Shown in pieces: positions 16,876-24,549 of a stretch of DNA of 64,000 nt. How positions within the stretch are numbered: position 1 is the first letter of the stretch; each line of letters starts with the position of its first letter. This stretch comes from Acidimicrobiales bacterium (GTDB lineage: Bacteria > Actinomycetota > Acidimicrobiia > Acidimicrobiales > SHLQ01): assembly GCA_020628865.1 (NCBI GenBank), contig JAHDEJ010000020.1, forward strand, positions 26,900 to 90,899, in the 5' to 3' direction. Both the position numbers and the translations under genes were made by a program. The notes beneath the pieces were generated by a model. It did no database searches. It saw only the letters and a program-made list of their open reading frames with translations, and was not told the origin of the DNA.

Positions 16876-17889
16876 ATGGAGGCAATCGACGCGTTGGAAC
16901 GAGCCGTGTACCTGCTCGACCGTGAGCTGGCGCCGTCGAGCAAAGTTCGTGCCTTCCAGAACGCACGCCGAACGATCGAAGCGCTCGACCCAGACGAAGT
17001 CGAAACACGAGCCAGAGCCGGAACGCTCACCGACCTCGATGGCATCGGCTCCTCCACGAGCCGGGTCATCATCGAGGCCATCAACGGCGACACCGATGGC
17101 TACCTCGCCGACCTCGAACGCCGAACCGAGATCCCGCTCGGTGTCGGCGCAGAGCTGCGGGCGCAGCTGAAGGGCGACTGCCACAGTCACAGCACCTGGT
17201 CCGACGGTGGCGCGCCGCTCCGAACGATGGCGAACGCCGCCAAGGCGCTCGGGCACGAGTACCTCGTCGCCACCGACCACTCGGCCCGGCTCACCATCGC
17301 CCACGGCCTGAACGAAGCGCGGCTCCGGAATCAGTTGGAAGAACTCGACGCACTCAACCGGGAGATGGCGCCGTTCCGCATTCTCTCCGGGATGGAGGTG
17401 GACATCTTCGAAGATGGCAGCCTCGACCTCAGCGACGACATGCTCGGTCAGCTCGACGTCGTCGTCGCCTCGGTCCATTCGAAGATGAAGATGCCCCGGG
17501 ATGCGATGACCCGCCGAATGGTCACGGCCATCGCGAACCCGCACGTCGACATTCTCGGCCACATGACGAACCGGAAGGTCTCCGGAACCGGACGGGCGCC
17601 CTCCGACTTCGACGCCGAAATCGTCTTTGCCGCCTGCAAACAGTTCGACACCGCAGTCGAGATCAACTGCCGCCCCGAACGGCAGGATCCGCCAGAGGAG
17701 CTGCTCGAACTGGCGGTCGAGTGGGACTGCTGGATCTCGATCGACACCGATGCCCACGCGCCGGGCCAGCTCGAATGGCAGGCCTACGGCTGCGACAAAG
17801 CCGTGCGCTGCGGGGTGGATCCGGATCGCATCATCAACACGTGGAGCGCCGAGGATCTCCTCGACTGGACCCGGAGCAAGGCGGGCTGA
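16876..17889 (+). CDS. PolX-like PHP-domain hydrolase without polymerase domain
   Basis: In this 337-aa protein the first 85 residues form a helical, HhH-like region (ALERAVYLLDRE..., TLTDLDGIGSSTSRVI) resembling the N-terminal domain of family X DNA polymerases. The rest is a PHP domain: CHSHSTWSDGG near residue 98, ATDHS, SGMEVDIFEDG, VVASVHSKMK, DILGHMTNR, VEINCRPERQDPP and a final SIDTDAH. Nearly all PHP metal ligands are therefore present. The catalytic palm domain of PolX is absent. Actinobacteria often carry this form. A role as phosphoesterase or nuclease in DNA repair is inferred. Confidence 0.88.
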   Translation: MEAIDALERAVYLLDRELAPSSKVRAFQNARRTIEALDPDEVETRARAGTLTDLDGIGSSTSRVIIEAINGDTDGYLADLERRTEIPLGVGAELRAQLKGDCHSHSTWSDGGAPLRTMANAAKALGHEYLVATDHSARLTIAHGLNEARLRNQLEELDALNREMAPFRILSGMEVDIFEDGSLDLSDDMLGQLDVVVASVHSKMKMPRDAMTRRMVTAIANPHVDILGHMTNRKVSGTGRAPSDFDAEIVFAACKQFDTAVEINCRPERQDPPEELLELAVEWDCWISIDTDAHAPGQLEWQAYGCDKAVRCGVDPDRIINTWSAEDLLDWTRSKAG

Positions 17890-17936
17890 CCACCCGATGC
17901 CACACCGATACGCACCCCTTTTGTGGGAAAACGTAC

Positions 17937-18044
17937 GAATCGCAGCCCAGGTGGCGGGATACCCGAGCTGCGATTCACAAGTAGTGACGCCCCTGGGAAG
18001 CACGAAGTCGCGAGATTTTGCGCGAAATCATCCAACCGTGCTTC
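17937..18044. other. Structured intergenic stretch
   Basis: Within the 203-bp gap after the PHP gene, two inverted repeats are visible: gaatcgcagc/gctgcgattc (17937-17946 with 17967-17976) and gaagcacg/cgtgcttc (17997-18004 with 18037-18044). The second encloses a gattt/aaatc stem. No U-tract follows either. They could end PHP transcription or form an sRNA or leader; no known RNA family was recognised. Confidence 0.4.
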
Positions 18045-18078
18045 GCATCATCGAGTAGTGAGCCGGACACAGCGCCCC

Positions 18079-18084
18079 TAAGCT
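18079..18084 (+). promoter_or_regulatory. Leaderless -10 (TAAGCT) of the bL37 gene
   Basis: TAAGCT lies 8 nt upstream of the ATG at 18093. No ribosome binding site is present in the intervening tgtcccct. Confidence 0.6.
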
Positions 18085-18092
18085 TGTCCCCT

Positions 18093-18182
18093 ATGTCGAA
18101 GCGCACGCAGAAGAAGAAGCTCAAGGCTCGCCGCTCCAAGGCGAACCACGGCCGCAAGCCCAACATGGGCCGCAACAGCTGA
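18093..18182 (+). CDS. Ribosomal protein bL37-like (29 aa)
   Basis: The 29-codon frame encodes a very basic peptide starting MSKRTQKKKLKARRSKANHG and ending RKPNMGRNS. The SKANHG-(K/R)-(K/R)-PN pattern is the hallmark of bL37, the 24-30 aa actinobacterial 50S protein found in the Mycobacterium smegmatis ribosome structure. The peptide has no acidic residue, consistent with rRNA binding. The gene is preceded by a leaderless-type -10. It is too short for most gene finders and easily missed. Identification rests on the motif by eye. Confidence 0.85.
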   Translation: MSKRTQKKKLKARRSKANHGRKPNMGRNS

Positions 18183-18207
18183 TCCACTCCCCGGACCGAA
18201 CGCCACA

Positions 18208-18351
18208 ATGTCGTCGATCATCGGCGTCCTTGCTCTTGGGCTCACGGTCCTGGTGCTGCTCATCGCGGCTGGATCCCTCCTTATCGTCGGATCCATGCCC
18301 ATCGCACGCCTTCGTCAGCGTTGGCGCGCCCGCGCCGACAACGAGTCCTGA
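18208..18351 (+). CDS. Small single-span membrane protein (47 aa)
   Basis: An ATG frame of 47 residues follows bL37 by 25 bp. It encodes one strong hydrophobic helix (residues about 4-30: IIGVLALGLTVLVLLIAAG...) followed by a basic tail with RLRQRWRARAD. The topology rule (positive inside) predicts N-out/C-in. There is no clear Shine-Dalgarno, and the family was not recognised. It may be cotranscribed with bL37. The composition looks like a real membrane protein, but a short random frame cannot be excluded. Confidence 0.5.
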   Translation: MSSIIGVLALGLTVLVLLIAAGSLLIVGSMPIARLRQRWRARADNES

Positions 18352-18465
18352 CACGCGCTCAAACAGTCTTCACCCCCGACCTCGCCACTCCGGCCGCCTT
18401 TGTTCCCGCAGTGTGACGATTGTCGGGATTTCGACGTCCGCGCTACGTAATGCGACGCGATTCGC

Positions 18466-18471
18466 TAGGTT
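18466..18471 (+). promoter_or_regulatory. Candidate -10 (TAGGTT) of the BMP operon
   Basis: TAGGTT lies 66 bp before the lipoprotein ATG in a 186-bp gap (18352-18537) without other genes. The hexamer matches the TAG-type -10s used elsewhere in the window. No clear -35 is visible. Confidence 0.4.
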
Positions 18472-18537
18472 GACCCGCAACTTTCAATGACGGCGACAAC
18501 CGGTCGTCGGCGCGAACTGCCGGAGGGGCACAGACAC

Positions 18538-19683
18538 ATGCGCAAACAATCCAAACTCCTACTCACGCTGTTGGCGGTCCTCAGCCTCATCGCAGCTGCT
18601 TGTGGCAGCGATGCATCCGAGACGGCGACCGACGTGGTCGAAGAGGCCACCGAGGCTGCTGACGAAGCCATGGAAGAAGTTGCCGAGTCCGACACCTCCG
18701 TCGGCCTCGTCTACGACATCGGTGGCCGCGGCGACCTTTCGTTCAACGACTCCGCAGCCGTCGGCCTCGACCGTGCGGACAGCGAACTCGGCATCGCCTT
18801 CTCCGAGGCCTCGCCCAACGACGACGGTTCGAACCGCGCCGAGCTGCTCCAGCTGGCCGCTGACGCCAACCCGATCGTGATCGGCGTGGGCTTCCTCTTC
18901 GCCGGTGACGCCGCTGCCGTGGCCGCCGAGAACCCGGACACCAACTTCGCCGTCATCGATGACGCCATGCTGAACTTCGACGTCGATCCGCCCGCACCGG
19001 TCGGCGACAACGTCGCTGGTCTGGTCTTCGCCGAAGAGCAGGGCTCGTACCTGGTCGGCGTCGCCGCAGCCCTGAAGACCGAATCCAACCAGGTCGGCTT
19101 CATCGGCGGCGTGTGCTGCTTCGGCCTCATCGAGAAGTTCGAAGCCGGCTTCCGTGCCGGTGTGGCCTCGGTCGATCCCTCCATCGAGGTCGTCGCCGAG
19201 TACATCACCGACGCCCCGGACTTCGACGGCTTCAACCAGCCCGACCGTGCCCAGGTCATCGCCACCACCATGTACGAAGATGGCGCCGACATCATCTACC
19301 ACGCTGCTGGTGGTGCCGGTAACGGCATGTTCCAGGCCGCCAAGGACTTCTCCGAGGACAACGGCAGCAAGGTGTGGGGCATCGGCGTGGACTCCGATCA
19401 GTTCAACACGATCGGCGCCGTGGACGAGAGCCTCCAGGAGTACGTGCTCACCTCGATGCTGAAGCGTGTCGACGTGGCCGTCTTCGAGATCCTCAAGGCC
19501 CAGGATGCCGGTACGTTCACCGCCGGCCCGAACGTCTACGACCTTTCGGTCGACGGCGTCGGTTACTCGACCACCGGCGGTTTCGTCGACGACATCGTGG
19601 ACGACCTCGAGGCCGCCAAGGCGTCGATCGTTGCCGGCGACGTCGTGGTCCCGACCGACCCGACCGAGGTCACGAACGGCTGA
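18538..19683 (+). CDS. BMP-family substrate-binding lipoprotein
   Basis: This is the periplasmic-type binding component of an ABC importer of the basic membrane protein (BMP/Med/PnrA) family, whose known members bind purine nucleosides. The 381 aa comprise a signal peptide with lipobox IAAACGS near residue 22, a 30-residue acidic linker (ATDVVEEATEAADEAMEE), and the BMP fold beginning VGLVYDIGGRGDLSFNDSA. The SFND motif and YHAAGGAGNGMFQAA ligand region are typical. A CC pair in GGVCCFGLIEKF is unusual. ATG at 18538 is chosen from CGGAGGGG about 10 nt upstream. The gene heads an operon with ATPase and two permeases, separated by a large terminator-like hairpin. Confidence 0.93.
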   Translation: MRKQSKLLLTLLAVLSLIAAACGSDASETATDVVEEATEAADEAMEEVAESDTSVGLVYDIGGRGDLSFNDSAAVGLDRADSELGIAFSEASPNDDGSNRAELLQLAADANPIVIGVGFLFAGDAAAVAAENPDTNFAVIDDAMLNFDVDPPAPVGDNVAGLVFAEEQGSYLVGVAAALKTESNQVGFIGGVCCFGLIEKFEAGFRAGVASVDPSIEVVAEYITDAPDFDGFNQPDRAQVIATTMYEDGADIIYHAAGGAGNGMFQAAKDFSEDNGSKVWGIGVDSDQFNTIGAVDESLQEYVLTSMLKRVDVAVFEILKAQDAGTFTAGPNVYDLSVDGVGYSTTGGFVDDIVDDLEAAKASIVAGDVVVPTDPTEVTNG

Positions 19684-19733
19684 TCCAGCCGCTCGATCAT
19701 CGTGAGCCCGCCGCCGATGGCAGCGGGTCCTTC

Positions 19734-19800
19734 CGAGACCGGACCTTCCCGATTCTCTCCTCACGGAGCGATCGGGTAGGGTCCGGTCTCGACCGTTTTT
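19734..19800 (+). terminator. Attenuating hairpin between BMP gene and ABC genes
   Basis: A 12-bp stem (cgagaccggacc, 19734-19745, with 19780-19791) is stacked on a 6-bp (cccgat/atcggg) and a 4-bp (ctcc/ggag) stem closing on a tcac loop. A T5 run follows at 19796-19800, directly before the next gene's GGAGG. This has all parts of an intrinsic terminator placed inside the operon, and would leave the binding protein in excess over the transporter. Confidence 0.8.
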
Positions 19801-19815
19801 CGGAGGATGAAACGC

Positions 19816-21345
19816 ATGACCGCGGCGATCGAGTTGACGGGCATCACCAAGCGGTTCCCCGGTGTCATCGCAAACGACAACGTCAATCTCACCGTGGAGA
19901 AGGGCGAGATTCACGCCGTCTGCGGCGAGAATGGTGCCGGTAAGTCAACCCTGATGAAGATCCTCTACGGCATGCAGGCGCCGGACGAGGGCACCATGAA
20001 GGTCAACGGCGAGCTCGTGAACTTCAGCTCGCCGACGGACGCCATCGACCGCGGGATCGGCATGGTCCACCAGCACTTCATGCTGGCCGATCAGCTCACC
20101 GTCCTGGAGAACATCATCCTCGGTGCAGAGCCCACCGTGAGCGGCGGCCGTATCAACTTCAAGGAGGCCGAGGCCCACCTCAGCCAGGTCGCCGACGAAT
20201 ACGGCCTCACGATCGACGTGAACCAGATGGTGGAGTCGCTCGAGGTCGGCGAGCGGCAGCGGGTCGAGATCATCAAGGTCCTCTACCGGGGCGCCGAGAT
20301 CCTGATTCTCGACGAGCCGACCGCGGTGCTCGTCCCCCAGGAAGTGGAAGCCCTCTTCGAGAACATGCGGGAGCTCAAGGCGAGCGGTGCCACCATCCTG
20401 TTCATCGATCACAAGCTCGACGAGGTCCTCGAGATCTCCGACAGCATGACCGTGCTGCGGCACGGCAAGACCGTCGCCACCATGAAGAACGACGGCGTGA
20501 CCGCCCATGAGCTCGCCGAACTGATGGTGGGCAGCGAGCTGCCCACCCCCGACACCAGCGAATCGACCGTCACCGACGACGTTGCGCTCGAGCTCAAGGA
20601 CCTCACCGTCCTCAACGAAGACGGGCGTCAGGTCGTGCACGACATCAACCTCCGAATTCACCGAGGCGAGATCGTGGGCATCGCCGGCGTCGAAGGCAAT
20701 GGCCAGGGCGAGCTGGTCGATGCGATCATCGGCACCGCCGACATCGCGTCGGGCACCGTGTCGTTCCACGGGCGCGACATCACCCGCGAGTCGGTGCGAA
20801 AGCGGCGGGAAGCCGGACTCGCCTATGTTCCCGAGGATCGGCATCACGAAGGATTGCTCCTGTCCTCACCGCTGTGGGAGAACGCCGCACTCGGGCATCA
20901 AACCCAATCGCCCTACGGGTCCAATTGGTGGCTCGACCGTGACGGCGCCCGAGCCCAGACAGAGTTGATCCGCGAACAGTTCGACGTGCGCACGCCCAAC
21001 ATCGATGTGTCTGCACATGCGCTCTCGGGCGGCAACCAGCAGAAGCTCATCATCGGCCGGGAGCTCACATCCGACCCCGAAGTGCTCGTGGCGGCACATC
21101 CGACCCGCGGCATCGACGTCGGTGCGCAGGCAGCCGTCTGGGACGACATCCGCGCCGCTCGCCGCAACGGCCTGGCCACGCTGCTGATTTCGGCGGACCT
21201 CGACGAGCTGATCGGCCTCTCGGACACGATCGTCGTCATGCTGCGGGGCGAGTTCGTCGCCACGCTCGCCCCGGCCGACGTGACCCCCAGAGACCTCGGT
21301 GCGTACATGACCGGCGCCGCGTTGCAGAACGGAGGAGCCGCCTGA
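19816..21345 (+). CDS. ABC transporter ATPase with two NBDs (BMP/simple-sugar type)
   Basis: The 509-aa energy-coupling subunit has two nucleotide-binding domains, as in RbsA and nucleoside BMP systems. The first has Walker A GENGAGKST, Q-loop, signature LEVGERQRVEI and Walker B ILILDEPTAV. The second has a degenerate Walker A (GVEGNGQGEL) and a canonical LSGGNQQKLIIGREL signature, with AAHPTRGIDVGA in place of the usual Walker B Glu. That asymmetry is normal for this family. ATG at 19816 is favoured over ATG at 19807, because GGAGG at 19802-19806 touches the latter and is 9 nt from the former. The stop shares one base with the permease start. Confidence 0.94.
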   Translation: MTAAIELTGITKRFPGVIANDNVNLTVEKGEIHAVCGENGAGKSTLMKILYGMQAPDEGTMKVNGELVNFSSPTDAIDRGIGMVHQHFMLADQLTVLENIILGAEPTVSGGRINFKEAEAHLSQVADEYGLTIDVNQMVESLEVGERQRVEIIKVLYRGAEILILDEPTAVLVPQEVEALFENMRELKASGATILFIDHKLDEVLEISDSMTVLRHGKTVATMKNDGVTAHELAELMVGSELPTPDTSESTVTDDVALELKDLTVLNEDGRQVVHDINLRIHRGEIVGIAGVEGNGQGELVDAIIGTADIASGTVSFHGRDITRESVRKRREAGLAYVPEDRHHEGLLLSSPLWENAALGHQTQSPYGSNWWLDRDGARAQTELIREQFDVRTPNIDVSAHALSGGNQQKLIIGRELTSDPEVLVAAHPTRGIDVGAQAAVWDDIRAARRNGLATLLISADLDELIGLSDTIVVMLRGEFVATLAPADVTPRDLGAYMTGAALQNGGAA

Positions 21346-22463
21346 TGCGCAAGCTCGCCTTCTCATTGGCCGCACCTGTCGGTGCGTTCCTCCTCACCCT
21401 CGTGGTGTCGACGATCGCGCTGCTGGCGTTCGGCTCGAGCCCCGCCGAGGCCTACGGCGACATGCTCAGCCACGCCGCCAAGCTCGAGACGCAGGTCGAC
21501 ATCCTCAATCGGGCCACGCCCTTCTACCTGTCCGCCGTGGCTGCGGCGATCGGGTTCCGGATGAACCTGTTCAACATCGGTGTCGAGGGCCAGTACCTCA
21601 TGGGGTTCCTGTTCGCTGCCCAGGTCGGTGGCCTCATCAGCCTCCCGCAGGTCCTGCACATCTTCGTGATCATGGTGGTCGCCATGATCGTCGGTGCCCT
21701 CTACGCCGGCATTGCCGGCGTCCTCAAAACGACCCGCGGCGTCAACGAGGTCATCTCGACGATCATGCTGAACTCGATTGCCGTCGGCGGCCTCATCGCC
21801 TGGCTGCAGCAGGAATGGCAGGCCGAGCTGGGCGAGAACTTCTCGTCCACCGAACTCGGCACGAACGAAATCGAGGAGTCGGGTCTCCTCCCGACCATCA
21901 ATGGCCTGCTCGAGATCTTCACGAGGGAGATCGGCCAGGGCAAGGAGCTCACCGGCATGCTCCTGATCGCCGTACTCGTGGGCGTGCTCTATCACGTGCT
22001 ACTCAACCGCACCCGCTTCGGTTTCGATCTGCGAGCCAGCGGCATCAACCCGTTCGCTGCTCGGGCCGGCGGCGTGCCCCCGAAGCGCATGGTGCTTGCT
22101 GCAATGATGTTGTCGGGCGCCGTGGCCGGCCTGATCGGCATGGTCGAGCTCGCCGACCGCGGCAAGTTCCCGCCGGACCCGATCCAGGGGCTCGGGTTCC
22201 AGGGAATTGCCGTGGCGCTTCTGGGAAGGAACAACCCCGGCGGCATGGCGTTCGCCGCGTTGCTGTTCGCCTTCCTCGATGTGTCCTCGGGTGTGCTCGA
22301 CTCCACCGGCGCCGCATCCCGAGAGATCGCCGTCATCATGCAGGGCATCGTCTTGCTCACCGCAGTGATTGCCTACGGCGTCGCCAACCGGCTCCGCGAA
22401 CGGGACGAGGCGCGTGAAGCCGCCGAAGCGTTGGCGGCCGAGCGAGAGGTGGTGCCGGCATGA
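21345..22463 (+). CDS. BMP-type ABC transporter permease 1
   Basis: The 372-aa inner-membrane permease is of the BPD_transp_2 family. It has about nine to ten hydrophobic segments and the characteristic AAAIGFRMNLFNIGVEGQYLMG, GVLKTTRGVNEVISTIMLN and FDLRASGINPFAARAGGV stretches. The last resembles the EAA-like coupling region. Its ATG overlaps the ATPase stop by one base, and its end overlaps the next permease by four (ATGA). It forms a heterodimer with permease 2. The C-terminal tail is charged and cytoplasmic. Confidence 0.94.
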   Translation: MRKLAFSLAAPVGAFLLTLVVSTIALLAFGSSPAEAYGDMLSHAAKLETQVDILNRATPFYLSAVAAAIGFRMNLFNIGVEGQYLMGFLFAAQVGGLISLPQVLHIFVIMVVAMIVGALYAGIAGVLKTTRGVNEVISTIMLNSIAVGGLIAWLQQEWQAELGENFSSTELGTNEIEESGLLPTINGLLEIFTREIGQGKELTGMLLIAVLVGVLYHVLLNRTRFGFDLRASGINPFAARAGGVPPKRMVLAAMMLSGAVAGLIGMVELADRGKFPPDPIQGLGFQGIAVALLGRNNPGGMAFAALLFAFLDVSSGVLDSTGAASREIAVIMQGIVLLTAVIAYGVANRLRERDEAREAAEALAAEREVVPA

Positions 22464-23701
22464 TCGCCAAGCTCAACGACCTTCCCGCATGGGCCCGCTG
22501 GGCCCTGTACGCCGCCTTCGGCGTGCTGCTGCTCACCATCGTGCAGTCCATCAGCGACACCGAACGACTCACCCAGGTCGCCACCGCCCGCGAGATGCTG
22601 CGCTTCGCCGTGCCGATCTTCCTCGCCGGCCTCGGCGGACTCTTCTCCGAACGTGCGGGTGTGGTCAACATCGGCCTCGAAGGCATGTTGATCCTCGGCA
22701 TGTGGTTCGGCGCCTGGGGCTCGATCACCTACGGCGCATGGTGGGGCCTCGCCATCGGCATCTTCGGAGGCATGCTCGGTGGCCTCCTGCACGCCATCGC
22801 GACCGTGACCTTCCAGGTGGACCACATCATCTCCGGCGTGGCGATCAACATCCTCGCGCCGGCGATCACGCGCTATCTGTCGGAAGAGATCTGGGCCTCC
22901 CCCACCACCTCACCCCGAACCAGCGCCGTCGGCGACTGGGACGTGCCATTCCTGGCCGGTGGCACGGTCTTCGGCTGGGAATCGCCCGACCTGCTGCTGA
23001 CCATCTCCCAATGGGAGATCTGGTATCTGTCCGACCTCGCGCAGCTGTCGCGCGGACTGTTGCGCGGCACCAGCTGGGTCGCCATCATCGCCATTGCACT
23101 GGTGCCGTTCACCGTCTGGCTGATCTGGCGGACCCGGTTCGGTCTGCGCCTTCGGATCTGCGGTGAGAAGCCGGCGGCCGGCGAGGCCCAAGGCATCAAC
23201 ATCATCCGGTACAAGTACATCGCCGTCATCATCTCCGGCGGTCTGGCCGGTCTGGGCGGTGCCTTCATCTCGACCGAGCTCTCGGGCCTGTTCCAAGGTG
23301 GCAATTCGGCAGGCCGTGGCTTCATCGGCCTGGCGGCGTTGATCTTCGGCAACTGGCGACCGGGTGGCGTACTCCTCGGCGCGCTGCTGTTCGGCTACGT
23401 CTTCGGCCTCGACCTGCGGGACCTCGATGGCACCGCATCGCACGCCATGCTGCTGGTCAACGCCATCGCCTTCGCGGGCGTCGGCCTGTGGGCCTTCACT
23501 CGCCGCAGGAAGGCCGACACGATCATCGCCGCGATCCTCGGTGTGGGTGCGCTGTTCTGGTGGATCGTCGCCGACACGGTGCCCAGTTGGTGGTCGAACA
23601 CCCTGCCTTACGTCGTCGTGCTGCTCGTGCTGGTCTTCTTCGCCCAGCGCCTGCGAATGCCGGTGAGCCTGGGCATGCCGTACCGCAAGGGTGAAACCTG
23701 A
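22460..23701 (+). CDS. BMP-type ABC transporter permease 2
   Basis: The 413-aa partner permease has the family signature FLAGLGGLFSERAGVVNIGLEGMLILG and the coupling region RFGLRLRICGEKPAAGEAQGINI. GGLAGLGGAF and GFIGLAALIFGNWRPGGVLLGALLFG follow. About 10 transmembrane segments are present, including three extra hydrophobic spans at the C-terminus (TIIAAILGVGALFWW and LPYVVVLLVLVFFA), longer than the usual 300-330 aa. The reason for the extension is unknown. It is coupled to permease 1 by an ATGA overlap and followed after 3 bp by the PhyH gene. Confidence 0.93.
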   Translation: MIAKLNDLPAWARWALYAAFGVLLLTIVQSISDTERLTQVATAREMLRFAVPIFLAGLGGLFSERAGVVNIGLEGMLILGMWFGAWGSITYGAWWGLAIGIFGGMLGGLLHAIATVTFQVDHIISGVAINILAPAITRYLSEEIWASPTTSPRTSAVGDWDVPFLAGGTVFGWESPDLLLTISQWEIWYLSDLAQLSRGLLRGTSWVAIIAIALVPFTVWLIWRTRFGLRLRICGEKPAAGEAQGINIIRYKYIAVIISGGLAGLGGAFISTELSGLFQGGNSAGRGFIGLAALIFGNWRPGGVLLGALLFGYVFGLDLRDLDGTASHAMLLVNAIAFAGVGLWAFTRRRKADTIIAAILGVGALFWWIVADTVPSWWSNTLPYVVVLLVLVFFAQRLRMPVSLGMPYRKGET

Positions 23702-23704
23702 CCC

Positions 23705-24541
23705 ATGCGCAATTCCAGCTTCGAACAGGACGGGTTTCTCGTCATCCCCGACGCCGTCAGCACACAGACCCTTCGTACGATTCGTCGTCGGATCCGGGAA
23801 ATGGTCGACGACTTCGACCCGAACGGTGTGTCCACCGTGTTCTCGACCAACGACCAGAGCCACTCGCGAGATGATTACTTCCTCACCTCTGGCGACCAGA
23901 TCCGGTTCTTCTTCGAGGACGGCGTGCTCGACGACGACGGCCATCTCCTCGTCGACAAACACCAGTCGTTGAACAAGATCGGGCATGCGATGCACGACCT
24001 CGACGACGTGTTCCGGCGCTTCTGCCGCTCGACGCCCTTCGCTGACGCCGCCGACGCAGTGGGAATGACCGATCCGCGGCTCCTGCAATCCATGATCATC
24101 TTCAAGAACCCGCACATCGGCGGAGAAGTGACCCCGCACACCGATCACACCTTCCTGTGGACCGAGCCCCAGAGCGTGATCGGGTTCTGGCTCGCCATCG
24201 ATGCGGCCACGGAAGAGAACGGCTGCCTCTGGGCGCTCCCGGGTGGGCATCGTCTGCCGGTGAAGTCGCGCTTTCGTCGGACACCCGACGACGCCGCCAC
24301 CGAGATGGAGGTCTTCGACGAACAGCCCTACCCGGACGAGGGATGGGTGCCGCTCGAAGCCGAACCGGGGACACTCATCGCACTCCACGGCTCGCTCCCG
24401 CACCGTAGTTCAGCGAACACCAGCGATCAGTCCCGGCTCGCCTTCACCTTGCACTGCATCGAAGGGTCTGCGGCATATCCGGCGGACAACTGGCTTCGTC
24501 GGGACCTCCCGGCCAGCGGATTCCAAGCAGCCAACTGCTGA
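23705..24541 (+). CDS. Phytanoyl-CoA dioxygenase (PhyH) family oxygenase
   Basis: The 278-aa protein is of the Fe(II)/2-oxoglutarate-dependent PhyH superfamily. The facial triad is visible as H-T-D in GGEVTPHTDHTFLW and a distal His in ALHGSLPHRSSANTSDQSRLAFTLH, with the Arg that binds 2-oxoglutarate. FEQDGFLVIPDAV is the usual family start. It sits 3 bp after the second permease, so it is the last gene of the importer operon. This suggests that the imported compound, or something derived from it, is hydroxylated. The substrate is unknown; the superfamily ranges from lipids to ectoine and secondary metabolites. Confidence 0.9.
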   Translation: MRNSSFEQDGFLVIPDAVSTQTLRTIRRRIREMVDDFDPNGVSTVFSTNDQSHSRDDYFLTSGDQIRFFFEDGVLDDDGHLLVDKHQSLNKIGHAMHDLDDVFRRFCRSTPFADAADAVGMTDPRLLQSMIIFKNPHIGGEVTPHTDHTFLWTEPQSVIGFWLAIDAATEENGCLWALPGGHRLPVKSRFRRTPDDAATEMEVFDEQPYPDEGWVPLEAEPGTLIALHGSLPHRSSANTSDQSRLAFTLHCIEGSAAYPADNWLRRDLPASGFQAANC

Positions 24542-24549
24542 CGGCTCGG

